A stretch of 64,000 nt of DNA from Arcobacter arenosus (lineage in GTDB: Bacteria > Campylobacterota > Campylobacteria > Campylobacterales > Arcobacteraceae): contig NZ_VANU01000003.1 in NCBI RefSeq assembly GCF_005771535.1, forward strand, positions 215,809-279,808. The letters run 5' to 3'. The position numbers and the translations under genes were made by a program. The notes under the pieces are model-generated. The model searched no databases. It saw nothing but the letters and a program-made list of their open reading frames with translations, and was not told where the DNA came from. Numbering within the stretch: the stretch's first letter is position 1; each line of letters begins with the position of its first letter. Below are positions 35,008 to 43,758 of this stretch, piece after piece.

Positions 35008-36927
35008 CTAAACTATTATTATTTCAATAGTAAATTTTGCTCCGGTGTATTCAATATCTTTATATATATAAGTAACATTTTCCACCATTAAAGTCCCATT
35101 TAAATGATTTCTTACAATTTCTTGACTCATATACAATCCAATACCAGTACCCTGAGATTGATGTTTTGTAGTAAAATAGGGTTCAAAAATTCTTTCTATA
35201 ATACTATCTTTAATCCCACCACCATTATCTTTTATTTCTATATAAAAGCTATTATTTTTTTTATAAGTTTTAATAAAAATCAATCTTTTTTGATTCTCTT
35301 TTGAAATTAAAATATCTTTTGAATTATTGAATATATTTATAAGAACTTGTACAAGTTCATTTTCTATGGAGAATAGTTCATACTCTTCAATATCTTTTAT
35401 AACTTCTATCTCTTTTGCAGCAAATTGAGAACTTACTAAGTTTAAAGCTTTGTCTACAGAATCTGAAATCATAAAATTTTTTCGATCTTTATTATTAGGA
35501 TTAAGAAAACCTCTAAAATCATCAATTGTTTTAGAAAGATATTGTACTGAATTATTTATAGCAGTTAAAGAGGAATCAATCTCATCAGGAGATAAACAAT
35601 CCAATTCTTTTTGAATCTTTAATCCTGTAGCAGTAGCTGAAATTGCTGATAAAGGTTGTCTCCATTGATGGGCAATATTTCCTATCATCTCTCCCATTGC
35701 TGCCATTTTAGATTGTTGTATCAACAACCTTTCCTTTTCTATAGCTTTATTATTTTCATCTTCAATTTTACTTCTGTATATTATAAATTTTTGAGATATT
35801 TTACGAGATATATAAAAAGATAATAGAATAAATACAGCCGTTATAAAAATAGAAAGTAAAATTATTTCCCTAATAGATTTCTCTTTTGAGCTTAATAAAT
35901 TTTTTGTTTTTTGTTCAATCTCTTTATTAAATTTTTCTAAAAAAAATCCCGTACCAATAACCCAATTCCAATTATCGACAAATCTAATATATGAAATTTT
36001 ATCCTGTTTTTCAAGATTTTCAGGATTTACCTCAGTGATATATCTCATAAAACCTTTCTTATTTTCTTTAGCAAAATTTATTACATCTTTTATAACATAT
36101 TTACCTAAATTGTTTTTTATATTATATCTATTAGTTCCAACTAAAGAATCTTTGTAGTGAGAAAGAACCGTTCCTTTATCATCAAATATAAATATATAAG
36201 AGTTATTTTCTGCTTTTATCTTTTTAATTTTTAACAATAACTCTATTTTTAAATCATTTTCAAAATCATCAATATATTCACCGGTTCCTATTGCAACATT
36301 TAGTGGTTCAAAATATTTATAAAAACTAATTTTTTTGTAAGTATCTTTATTGTTATTAGGTTTAAACCAATAGTAAGTATCGTATCTTTCACTCTTGTCT
36401 TTTATTGTCTGAACAATAGTTTTAACAAATTGATATCCCTTTGCATCTTTAAACTCTAACTTATTTTTATTTTCTAAACTTTTATTTAAAGGTTGTAAAA
36501 TACCTATTCCATTTACATCATCAATAAAAAAATACCCTCGACCATTGTTATATTTTATACTTCCTAATACTTTTTTTATTATTGAAAGTAACTCTTCTTT
36601 ATTTATATAGTCTTTTGTTTCTTCATATATATTTGTTGCAATTGCATGGGCTTCATACACCCTATTTTTTATTTGTGCTTTTAGTAATTGTTCAGATTTA
36701 TCTTTTTCATATGTAATTAGATTATAAATATTATCTATTTTACTTTTTATAATTTGCTTATTTTCTATAAGATATTTTTGTTTCGTTAGTTTTATTTCTT
36801 TAGTAAATGCTTCTTCCATTTTTGTCAAATATATATTTGATACAAAAAGAGATACAAGAATAACAAGAATTATTGGAGAAAATTTAATTATATTTAAAAT
36901 ATTTTTTTCATCATTTGTGATTTTCAT
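35008..36927 (-). CDS. Cache-domain membrane sensor histidine kinase
   Basis: 639 residues. Transmembrane helix at about 13-31; periplasmic region about 35-350 with two Cache-like blocks (YNNGRGYFFIDDVNG...YYWFKP and SYIFIFDDKGTVLSH...NWNWVIGTGFF); second helix at about 355-373; coiled coil; H-box NIAHQWRQPL near residue 420; N-box VLVQVLINIFNNSKDIL-like; G1 IKDNGGGI and G2 GTGIGLYMSQE. Senses a small extracellular ligand through the Cache domains. No adjacent response regulator, so the partner is elsewhere. Confidence 0.9.
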   Translation of the reverse strand: MKITNDEKNILNIIKFSPIILVILVSLFVSNIYLTKMEEAFTKEIKLTKQKYLIENKQIIKSKIDNIYNLITYEKDKSEQLLKAQIKNRVYEAHAIATNIYEETKDYINKEELLSIIKKVLGSIKYNNGRGYFFIDDVNGIGILQPLNKSLENKNKLEFKDAKGYQFVKTIVQTIKDKSERYDTYYWFKPNNNKDTYKKISFYKYFEPLNVAIGTGEYIDDFENDLKIELLLKIKKIKAENNSYIFIFDDKGTVLSHYKDSLVGTNRYNIKNNLGKYVIKDVINFAKENKKGFMRYITEVNPENLEKQDKISYIRFVDNWNWVIGTGFFLEKFNKEIEQKTKNLLSSKEKSIREIILLSIFITAVFILLSFYISRKISQKFIIYRSKIEDENNKAIEKERLLIQQSKMAAMGEMIGNIAHQWRQPLSAISATATGLKIQKELDCLSPDEIDSSLTAINNSVQYLSKTIDDFRGFLNPNNKDRKNFMISDSVDKALNLVSSQFAAKEIEVIKDIEEYELFSIENELVQVLINIFNNSKDILISKENQKRLIFIKTYKKNNSFYIEIKDNGGGIKDSIIERIFEPYFTTKHQSQGTGIGLYMSQEIVRNHLNGTLMVENVTYIYKDIEYTGAKFTIEIIIV

Positions 36928-37061
36928 ACTTATCTCTTTATAAAATTCCTAATAAGGAGTATATAATAATTATAATAAAGTTTTTGTAGATTTTATAGGA
37001 AAATAAATTTTTTATACATTTGATGTGAAATAATTAAATGAAAATATAGAATTAAAATAAA

Positions 37062-37094
37062 AAAAGGGAAGATAGAAAACCCATCTTCCCTTTT
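37062..37094 (-). terminator. Terminator of cold-shock gene
   Basis: AAAAGGGAAGAT (37062-37073) pairs with ATCTTCCCTTTT (37083-37094): a perfect 12-bp stem with a 9-nt loop, followed on the minus strand by a T-rich tract. A classical Rho-independent terminator, and T-rich on both sides. Confidence 0.92.
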
Positions 37095-37116
37095 ATTTAT
37101 AAATATAAAATTTATA

Positions 37117-37326
37117 TTATAAAGCAGTTACGTTAACAGCTTGAAGACCTTTTTGACCCTCTTCTACTTCGAAAGTAACTTTTTGACCTTCATCTAAAGA
37201 AACTCTTCCGTAACCTGTGTTATTGATTTGTCTGTAGTGAACGAATACATCTTTCCCACCATCTTCTTGTTGAATAAATCCAAAACCTTTTTCACTGTTG
37301 AACCATTTTACTGTTCCGTTTGCCAT
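37117..37326 (-). CDS. cspA: Cold-shock domain protein
   Basis: 69 residues, the full length of CspA-type proteins. RNA-binding motifs KGFGFIQ (RNP1) and VFVHYRQI (RNP2-like), with the leading [11 protein letters not shown]. An RNA chaperone that melts structured mRNA. Stands alone with its own terminator; a 140-bp AT-rich upstream region separates it from the tRNA cluster. Confidence 0.95.
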   Translation of the reverse strand: MANGTVKWFNSEKGFGFIQQEDGGKDVFVHYRQINNTGYGRVSLDEGQKVTFEVEEGQKGLQAVNVTAL

Positions 37327-37464
37327 TGTCTTTCCTTTTTTTAATATGTCTTATAACAAAAAACTCAAATTATAAATACATATTAACATGACAAAACCCA
37401 GTCAAAAATTTGACAAAATTAGCATGAGTTACTACGTTCTATTTGTGTTTGTTTAAATTATAAA

Positions 37465-37540
37465 TGGAGGAGGTAGCCGGACTCGAACCGACGCATACAG
37501 GATTTGCAATCCCGGGCATTACCAACTTTGCTATACCTCC
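37465..37540 (-). tRNA. tRNA-Cys (GCA)
   Basis: Acceptor GGAGGTA pairs with TACCTCC, discriminator T, genome-encoded CCA. The anticodon loop reads TTGCAAA, so the anticodon is GCA. The T-arm GGTTCGAGTCC is canonical. Confidence 0.95.
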
Positions 37541-37587
37541 GCATAATCATTTTAACAGTAGTAAGATAAAATGATTGTTAAAAAAAA

Positions 37588-37676
37588 TGGCAGAGAGCAA
37601 GGGATTCGAACCCTCGGAGGCGTGAACCTCGCCGGTTTTCAAAACCGGTGCTTTCGACCAACTCAGCCAACTCTCT
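37588..37676 (-). tRNA. tRNA-Ser (TGA)
   Basis: Long variable arm typical of class II tRNA; anticodon loop TTTGAAA gives TGA. Acceptor AGAGAGT pairs with GCTCTCT (one G-T wobble), discriminator G, CCA encoded. Second in the cluster. Confidence 0.94.
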
Positions 37677-37713
37677 ACGCAAAAAAAAAGATGCTCTCGC
37701 ATCAATTGAAAAG

Positions 37714-37800
37714 TGGTGCGAATGGTGAGAATCGAACTCACACTCCGAAACCGGAATGGGATTTTAAGTCCCACGCGTCTACCTATTCCGCCACACTCGC
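37714..37800 (-). tRNA. tRNA-Leu (TAA)
   Basis: Class II tRNA with a long variable arm. Acceptor GCGAGTG pairs with CATTCGC, discriminator A, CCA encoded; anticodon loop CTTAAAA gives TAA. First of the three in transcription order. Confidence 0.94.
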
Positions 37801-37988
37801 ACTTAACAGTAGTTTGTATTTAAAAAACATTGTGTTGTTTCTCAAATTGGACTGGAATTATAATAGATTTTTTTTTGTTTGTCAAGGGTTTTTGAAAGAA
37901 ATTTAAAAATTTTTCAAAAATATTTTTTTTTAATAAGAAACAAACACCAAAAAATGTATAATTCACCCTACAAAAAAGCCCATAAGAT
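37801..37988. other. Intergenic region between tRNA cluster and ilvD leader
   Basis: About 190 bp, extremely AT-rich, without a gene. It must hold the tRNA promoter (minus) and the ilvD promoter (plus). I see no repeat or operator beyond homopolymer A/T tracts. Confidence 0.5.
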
Positions 37989-38106
37989 AAGGCTTTATTC
38001 TTAAAGCCCTTTAGTGTTTTGCTTCTTTTAAGTGGAATTTATTTCTACTGATAAAAAGAAGAGATTAAAATTACGGTCCCTTTGGATTGGGAACCAATTG
38101 AAAGGA
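37989..38106 (+). promoter_or_regulatory. Structured RNA leader of ilvD (copy B of new motif)
   Basis: Stem 1: GGCTTTA 37991-37997 with TAAAGCC 38002-38008. Stem 2: CTTCTTTT 38022-38029 with AAAAGAAG 38054-38061, extended by AGTGGAA 38031-38037 with TTCTACT 38043-38049. Hairpin 3: GGTCCC 38075-38080 with GGGAACC 38089-38095 (one bulge). CCTTT 38079-38083 is complementary to the Shine-Dalgarno AAAGG at 38101. Compared with the hoxH leader, three base pairs change on both sides and the linker CTTTAGNNTTTTGCT is conserved. The 5' closing helix seen at hoxH is not evident here. Confidence 0.75.
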
Positions 38107-38112
38107 TATATA

Positions 38113-39801
38113 TTGAGAAGTGATGAAGTAAAAAAAGGTTTTGACAGAACACCACATAGATCTTTATTAAGAGCAACAGGTTTAAAAGATGAAGATTTTG
38201 ATAAACCGTTTATTGGAGTTGCAAACTCTTTTATTGAATTAATTCCTGGACACTTTTTCTTAGATAAAGTATCAGCAATTATAAAAGAGGAGATTAAAGC
38301 AAATGGTTGTGTACCATTTGAGTTCAATACAATTGGTGTTGATGATGGTATTGCAATGGGTCACGATGGTATGTTATTTTCACTTCCAAGTAGAGAGATT
38401 ATTGCAAACTCTATTGAAACAGTTATGAACGCTCATAAACTTGATGCAATGATTGCTATTCCAAACTGTGATAAAATTGTTCCTGGTATGATTATGGGCG
38501 CATTAAGAGTAAATGTGCCAACTGTATTTGTAAGTGGTGGTCCAATGCAAAAAGGACACACTAAAGATGGTACGCCTATTGATTTAGCTACTGCTTTTGA
38601 AGCTGTTGGTAAACATGAAGCAGGGGAGATGAGTGATGAAGAGTTAAAAGATATTGAATGTAATGCATGTCCAAGTGGTGGATCATGCTCTGGTATGTTT
38701 ACAGCTAACTCTATGAATACACTTATGGAAGCAATGGGTATTGCACTTCCTGGAAATGGTACAATCTTAGCTTTAACGCCTGAGAGAGAAGAGTTATATA
38801 GAAAAGCAGCTAGAAGAGTTTGTGAAATTGCAAAAGATGCAGCATCAAGAGAAAAATATAAATTAAAAAATATATTAAATGAAAATGCAGTTAGAAATGC
38901 TTTTGCAGTTGATATGGCAATGGGTGGAAGCTCAAACACTGTATTACATATGTTAGCTATTGCAAAAGAAGCAGATGTTAATTTTAACTTAGAAGATATT
39001 AACTCTATTTCTAAAAAAGTTTCACATATTGCTAAAATCTCTCCATCTTTATCAACAGTACATATGGAAGATATAAATAAAGCTGGTGGTGTAAATGCAG
39101 TTATGAAAGAGATGACAAAAAGAGGTGATGATATCTTAATTGAAAATCTTACAATAACTGGTGAAACTTTATATGAAAAAATTGCTGATGCCTACATCAA
39201 AGATACAAATATTATTCATACTATTGATAATCCATATTCACAAGTTGGTGGATTAGCAATTCTTTATGGAAACCTTGCCCAAGAAGGTGCTGTTATTAAA
39301 ACTGCTGGTATTACTGGAGATAGAGTATTCACAGGTAAGGCAGTATGTTTTGATGGACAACCAGAAGCTATTTCTGGAATTGTTGGAGGAAAAGTAAAAG
39401 CTGGTGACGTTGTTGTTATTAGATATGAAGGTCCTAAAGGTGGTCCTGGAATGCAAGAGATGCTAGCTCCTACTTCACTTATTATGGGTATGGGTCTTGG
39501 TGATAAATGTGCATTAATCACAGACGGAAGATTTAGTGGAGCTACTAGAGGTGCTTCAATTGGTCACGTTTCTCCAGAAGCAGCTGAGGGTGGAATGATT
39601 GGTTTACTTAAAGATGGTGATGAGATTCATATCGATGTTGACAAATATATTCTTTCTGTAAATTTAACAGATGAGGAAATAGCAAAAAGAAAAGCAGAAT
39701 TTAAACCTCTTAAAAAACCTCTTAACTCTTCGTGGTTAGGACAATATAGAAGTTTAGTTACAAATGCAAGTAATGGTGCTGTATTAAAAACTGACCTTTA
39801 A
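38113..39801 (+). CDS. ilvD: Dihydroxy-acid dehydratase
   Basis: 562 residues from a TTG at 38113, 6 nt after AAAGGA (38101-38106); the family begins with the [22 protein letters not shown] region right after that start. Cluster-ligand cysteines lie in [11 protein letters not shown] and [17 protein letters not shown], with the [14 protein letters not shown] substrate/Mg block near the C-terminus. Converts dihydroxyisovalerate and dihydroxy-methylvalerate to the keto acids of valine and isoleucine synthesis; an Fe-S enzyme. The frame is open upstream to 38032, but that stretch is the structured leader, not protein. Confidence 0.95.
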   Translation: MRSDEVKKGFDRTPHRSLLRATGLKDEDFDKPFIGVANSFIELIPGHFFLDKVSAIIKEEIKANGCVPFEFNTIGVDDGIAMGHDGMLFSLPSREIIANSIETVMNAHKLDAMIAIPNCDKIVPGMIMGALRVNVPTVFVSGGPMQKGHTKDGTPIDLATAFEAVGKHEAGEMSDEELKDIECNACPSGGSCSGMFTANSMNTLMEAMGIALPGNGTILALTPEREELYRKAARRVCEIAKDAASREKYKLKNILNENAVRNAFAVDMAMGGSSNTVLHMLAIAKEADVNFNLEDINSISKKVSHIAKISPSLSTVHMEDINKAGGVNAVMKEMTKRGDDILIENLTITGETLYEKIADAYIKDTNIIHTIDNPYSQVGGLAILYGNLAQEGAVIKTAGITGDRVFTGKAVCFDGQPEAISGIVGGKVKAGDVVVIRYEGPKGGPGMQEMLAPTSLIMGMGLGDKCALITDGRFSGATRGASIGHVSPEAAEGGMIGLLKDGDEIHIDVDKYILSVNLTDEEIAKRKAEFKPLKKPLNSSWLGQYRSLVTNASNGAVLKTDL

Positions 39802-39816
39802 AATAAAATATAAGAA

Positions 39817-39844
39817 AAGAGTAAAGTTTAAAAACTTTACTCTT
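39817..39844 (+). terminator. Terminator after ilvD
   Basis: AAGAGTAAAGTT (39817-39828) and AACTTTACTCTT (39833-39844) form a perfect 12-bp stem with a TAAA loop, followed by AACTTTT. Located 15 bp after the ilvD stop. Confidence 0.85.
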
Positions 39845-39860
39845 AACTTTTAACTACAAA

Positions 39861-39922
39861 CTCCACAAAAACTCCACTTTGTATTAAGCATTTGTTTACA
39901 CTTTATTCAAAAATAGTTTACA
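39861..39922. promoter_or_regulatory. 11-bp-phased direct repeats upstream of htrA operon
   Basis: CTCCAC occurs at 39861-39866 and 39872-39877 (11-bp period, within AAACTCCAC repeats), and GTTTACA at 39894-39900 and 39916-39922 (22-bp period). Such phasing suits OmpR-family regulators; the operon itself encodes one. Function inferred. Confidence 0.4.
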
Positions 39923-39956
39923 TTTAGATATTATAATTCTTTTTATAGAATATTAA

Positions 39957-39975
39957 AGTCTCTTTTTTTGAGACT
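39957..39975 (+). promoter_or_regulatory. Inverted repeat in htrA leader
   Basis: AGTCTC (39957-39962) and GAGACT (39970-39975) flank seven T residues, 20 bp before the htrA start. The GTCTCT word also occurs as a tandem pair upstream of the adhesin. Could be an operator or a small mRNA hairpin. Confidence 0.3.
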
Positions 39976-39995
39976 ATTAGAAAGGACTAAAAATA

Positions 39996-41414
39996 ATGAG
40001 TAAAAAAGCTATTTTATTTGCCACTATCTTTGCAACAAGTTTATTTGCATCAAGTATAGATTTTCAAATGGCAGAAAAAAATCCACAAAGGGTAACTCCA
40101 AGTAATTCCCACCAAATTTTATCTTTCAATGAAAGTGTAAAAGATGCAATGCATTCAGTTGTAAATATTGCAGCTAAAAGAAAAGTTTCTTCAAATGCAG
40201 GAAATATTCCATTTCAAATGTTTAATGACCCATTTTTAAGAAGATTCTTTGGGGATCAATTTAATGAACAATTTCAACAAAATAGAATTCAAAGATCACT
40301 TGGTTCTGGTGTAATTATCTCAAGAGATGGATACATAGTTACAAATAACCATGTTATTGAAAATGCTGATGAGATTACAATTACAATTGGTGAAGACCCA
40401 AAAGAGTATAATGCTAGAGTTATAGGTAAAGATGCCGATTCTGATTTAGCAGTTATTAAAATTGAAGGGGATAACTTCACTGCAATTAAACTAGGATATT
40501 CTGAGACACTAAAAGTTGGTGATTTAATATTTGCCCTTGGAAATCCATTTGGTATTGGAAGTACTGTAACACAAGGTATTATTTCTGCTTTAAACAAAGA
40601 CAATGTAGGTATTAATAGATATGAGAATTTTATCCAAACAGATGCATCTATTAACCCTGGTAATTCTGGTGGTGCCTTAGTTGATAGTAGAGGTGCTTTA
40701 ATTGGTATTAACAGTGCAATCATTTCTAGATCAGGTGGAAATAATGGTATTGGATTTGCAATTCCAGTTGATATGGTAAAAAATGTTGTTAAAAAATTAA
40801 TCTCTGATGGTAAAGTAACAAGAGGATACCTTGGGGTTGTTATTGATGATTTAAAACCAAATCTAATGAAACTATATAAAAGTAATAGTGGTGCTTTAGT
40901 TTTAGATGTAGCAAGTGATACTCCTGCTGCTAAAGCTGGATTAAAAAGAGGTGATTTAATTACATCTATTAACAATAGAGAGATTAGAAATAGAAAAGAT
41001 TTACAAAATGTTATCGCTTCATTTAAACCTGATGAAACTATTAAAGTTGAAATTGAAAGAGATAAGAAAAATATTACAAAAGAGATTACTCTTGGAAATA
41101 GAGCTGGTCTTATAACTTCTGAAGCTAACAATGGTAAATTTTTAGGTGGTCTTCAATTATCAGAAATAAATGCTGATATGATAAAAAGATTTAGATTAAG
41201 CTCAAATGCTGAAGGTGTTTTAATTGTAGGGGTAGAACCAGGTTCAAAAGCAGAAAAAGTTGGTTTTCAACCAGGTGATGTTATTATCCAAATTGAAGAA
41301 ATCGAAGTTAAAAGCTTTGGGGACATACAACAAGCTGTAAGAAAGTATAATAAACAAGATAAAAGAGTTTATGTTAATAGATATGGTCAAACAATACTAT
41401 TAGCAATTAAATAA
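39996..41414 (+). CDS. htrA: Periplasmic serine protease HtrA/DegQ
   Basis: 472 residues. Signal peptide cut near LFASS. The trypsin-like domain carries the triad His in VTNNHVIENAD, Asp in DSDLAVIKI and Ser in NPGNSGGALVD; two PDZ domains follow (about 275-365 and 380-470). Protease and chaperone for misfolded envelope proteins. The neighbouring two-component pair has the same order as htrA-cprRS in Campylobacter jejuni, suggesting co-regulation with envelope stress. Confidence 0.95.
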   Translation: MSKKAILFATIFATSLFASSIDFQMAEKNPQRVTPSNSHQILSFNESVKDAMHSVVNIAAKRKVSSNAGNIPFQMFNDPFLRRFFGDQFNEQFQQNRIQRSLGSGVIISRDGYIVTNNHVIENADEITITIGEDPKEYNARVIGKDADSDLAVIKIEGDNFTAIKLGYSETLKVGDLIFALGNPFGIGSTVTQGIISALNKDNVGINRYENFIQTDASINPGNSGGALVDSRGALIGINSAIISRSGGNNGIGFAIPVDMVKNVVKKLISDGKVTRGYLGVVIDDLKPNLMKLYKSNSGALVLDVASDTPAAKAGLKRGDLITSINNREIRNRKDLQNVIASFKPDETIKVEIERDKKNITKEITLGNRAGLITSEANNGKFLGGLQLSEINADMIKRFRLSSNAEGVLIVGVEPGSKAEKVGFQPGDVIIQIEEIEVKSFGDIQQAVRKYNKQDKRVYVNRYGQTILLAIK

Positions 41415-41424
41415 AGGATTTACA

Positions 41425-42102
41425 ATAGTTCAGGTACTTATGATAGAAGATGATTTAGAGTTAGCTCAAATCATCACTGACTACTTAGCTTCATATGATA
41501 TTGAAGTAACAAATACTGATAGCCCTTACAATGGGCTATCAATGTTAAGTTTAAAAGACTATAAACTACTTATTTTAGATTTAACGCTTCCGGAGATTGA
41601 TGGATTAGAACTTATTCCAAAGATTAGAGAAAAATCTCAAATTCCAATTATTATCTCTAGTGCTAGAGATGATATTCTTGATAAAGTTATGGGTCTAGAA
41701 AGAGGAGCTGATGATTATCTTCCAAAACCATACAATCCAAGGGAATTACAAGCAAGAATTAAAGCTATTTTAAAAAGAATTTCTTCCGTTGTAAAAGAGG
41801 AAGAAAATATCAAAAAAACTGATTTTGAATTAAGAGAAGATGATATTCAAATTTTATTTAAAGGTGAAGTTTTATCTTTAACTCTAGCAGAGTTTGATAT
41901 TTTAAAATTAATGATTCAAAGAAATGGTGCAGTTGTAGCAAGGGAAGACTTTATTTATTCAAGTGATCATATTGAAGATGATAGTAGTTTGAAAAACATT
42001 GATGTTATGGTCTCAAGAATTAGAAGTAAAATATCTAAAATCGATGATAGTAGAACATATATAAAGTCAGTTAGAGGAATTGGTTATCAACTAATATCAT
42101 GA
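41425..42102 (+). CDS. cprR: Response regulator, CprR-like, probable ATA start
   Basis: OmpR family: receiver (acidic EDD, phospho-Asp in LLILDLTLPEIDG, Lys in LPKPYNP) and C-terminal winged helix (ending YIKSVRGIGYQL). The first ATG in frame (41440) would delete most of beta strand 1, leaving MIEDD. The strand-1 residues VQVLMIEDD are encoded just upstream, and AAAGGA (41413-41418) stands 6 nt before ATA at 41425. No ATG, GTG or TTG lies between, so ATA is the likely initiator. Lies 10 bp after htrA; overlaps the kinase gene by 4 bp. Confidence 0.9.
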   Translation: MVQVLMIEDDLELAQIITDYLASYDIEVTNTDSPYNGLSMLSLKDYKLLILDLTLPEIDGLELIPKIREKSQIPIIISSARDDILDKVMGLERGADDYLPKPYNPRELQARIKAILKRISSVVKEEENIKKTDFELREDDIQILFKGEVLSLTLAEFDILKLMIQRNGAVVAREDFIYSSDHIEDDSSLKNIDVMVSRIRSKISKIDDSRTYIKSVRGIGYQLIS

Positions 42103-43319
42103 TTCGTAATATCTCTATTTCTGCCTTTATCAATACCATATTTGTTTTAGCATTAATTGCAATTTCTCTTACTTTTGCAATTTTTATCAAGCTTGACCAG
42201 CAAAGATATAATATAAATATGCAAAAGAAATATGAACTTGTTGCAGAAAGCCTATTAAAATCTTTACAAACAAACCCTACAAATAGCAGTATCAAAATCA
42301 TTTTGGACCAATTTAAAATGAAAAGAATTCAAGATGAAGATTTAAATTTTAAAATTATAAATCATGCTAAACCTACTTTGCTTAGAACAAATAATTTAGG
42401 AATGTATAGAATTTTTAATCTTGAAGATGATTTATATATTTATGTTCAAAAAGATGGTTACAATTTGATGATTCAAGATTCTCAAAACTATTCATATAAT
42501 CTTATAATCATAATATCTGCTGCAACATTCTCCCTTGCAGTATTACTCTCTTTATACTATATTTTAAAAAGAAAATTAAAACCACTTAGGGATTTAAATA
42601 AAGAGATTAAGAAGTTTTCAAATGGTGACTTTAATGTAAAAATCAAATCAAATAGTAGTGATGAGATTGGAACAATTGCTAAAACCTTTGGGGATGCAAT
42701 AACTCATATAAATAATCAAACAAAATCAAAAGATCTTTTCATGCGTAATATGATGCATGAACTTAAAACACCAATTACTAAGGCTATGTTTATAGCTGAA
42801 ACTTTAGAAGATGATAAAACACGATTAACTTTACAAAAAGCTTTTAAAAGAATGGATGATATCATTAAAGAGCTTGCTATGGTTGAAAAACTTACCTCTA
42901 ATAATACCTTTGTTTATAAAGAACTTACTTCATTTTTTAAAATCTATAAAAGAACCGTTGAGATTGCTATGTTAAGTCCAGATAAAATTAGTGCAAAGGT
43001 AAATGATTTTAATCTAAATGCAGACACAGCAATGTTTTCTGTAGCCCTTAAAAACTTAATAGACAATGCCATTAAGTTTTCACCAAATAAGCATGCAATA
43101 ATAAAAGCAAACAAACAAAGAGTTGATATCATTAGTGATGGAGAACCTTTAAAATATGAACTGGAATATTATACAGAACCATTTTCACAAGAAGAGAAAA
43201 GAAGCGATGGTTTTGGATTAGGATTATATATTGTAAAAACCATTGCAAACTTGCATGGTTATAAATTGGTTTATAACCATACTAAAGGGAAAAACACCTT
43301 TTCTATTTTAATCTCTTAA
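42099..43319 (+). CDS. cprS: Membrane sensor histidine kinase, CprS/ArsS-like
   Basis: 406 residues. Two transmembrane helices (about 8-30 and 130-152) flank a periplasmic sensor of about 100 residues. HAMP (about 155-205), H-box MMHELKTPIT near residue 222, N-box LKNLIDNAIKFS, and G-box GFGLGLYIVK. Partner of the overlapping response regulator. By gene order this corresponds to CprS of Campylobacter, linked there to biofilm and envelope stress; orthology is inferred from synteny and not tested. Confidence 0.9.
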   Translation: MIRNISISAFINTIFVLALIAISLTFAIFIKLDQQRYNINMQKKYELVAESLLKSLQTNPTNSSIKIILDQFKMKRIQDEDLNFKIINHAKPTLLRTNNLGMYRIFNLEDDLYIYVQKDGYNLMIQDSQNYSYNLIIIISAATFSLAVLLSLYYILKRKLKPLRDLNKEIKKFSNGDFNVKIKSNSSDEIGTIAKTFGDAITHINNQTKSKDLFMRNMMHELKTPITKAMFIAETLEDDKTRLTLQKAFKRMDDIIKELAMVEKLTSNNTFVYKELTSFFKIYKRTVEIAMLSPDKISAKVNDFNLNADTAMFSVALKNLIDNAIKFSPNKHAIIKANKQRVDIISDGEPLKYELEYYTEPFSQEEKRSDGFGLGLYIVKTIANLHGYKLVYNHTKGKNTFSILIS

Positions 43320-43320
43320 T

Positions 43321-43746
43321 CTATTTTTTTATTACAACATCTTTCATAATCTCAAACCAGTCCCTAGAGAAATGTTTTTTAATATATTTCTCTCTATGGG
43401 GAACTATACAGCCTGAACAGTTTTGATGGATATAATCATCCCCTATATATTGAGAACCATCTTTAGAGTCAATAGAACAGATAGAATAAACAGTTTTATC
43501 ATCTTGCTTTTCTACTCCCTCATCATCAAATCTAAAATTTGGACAAGCGCACAAATAGCAATTTAACTCTTCATAATCATGGCACTTTTTATTGTCTTTG
43601 TAAAGTGGACAAAAACCTGGTTCATTTTTTACCATATTATCAAATCTAAAATACTCTATTACCTCATCATCACTTTTATCTTTTAATTTTTCCATAACCT
43701 TGGCATGTCTTTTACCATGATTTTCAAACCATTCAATATATTTCAT
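43321..43746 (-). CDS. Cysteine-rich small metal-binding-like protein
   Basis: 141 residues, soluble, with eight cysteines in three groups: FCPLYKDNKKC, NCYLCACPN, and SIC ... NCSGCIVPH. The spacing suggests zinc or Fe-S binding, similar in style to the cysteine-rich small domain family. The N-terminal 40 residues are helical and charged. Last gene of a minus-strand run KAP-NTPase, dtd, SDR, this gene. Function unknown. Confidence 0.65.
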   Translation of the reverse strand: MKYIEWFENHGKRHAKVMEKLKDKSDDEVIEYFRFDNMVKNEPGFCPLYKDNKKCHDYEELNCYLCACPNFRFDDEGVEKQDDKTVYSICSIDSKDGSQYIGDDYIHQNCSGCIVPHREKYIKKHFSRDWFEIMKDVVIKK

Positions 43747-43758
43747 TTTTTAATTTTC

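Noticed and set aside
37571-37906. 111-codon plus-strand reading frame across the tRNA genes
   Set aside because: It reads antisense through tRNA-Ser and tRNA-Leu, and its composition reflects the tRNA complement.
38032-38112. N-terminal extension of IlvD
   Set aside because: It encodes the structured leader; the family starts at the TTG after AAAGGA.
38433-38939. 168-codon minus-strand frame opposite ilvD
   Set aside because: Antisense shadow of a strongly conserved gene.
40289-41131. 280-codon minus-strand frame opposite htrA
   Set aside because: It is an antisense shadow of htrA, with no Shine-Dalgarno and no recognisable domain.
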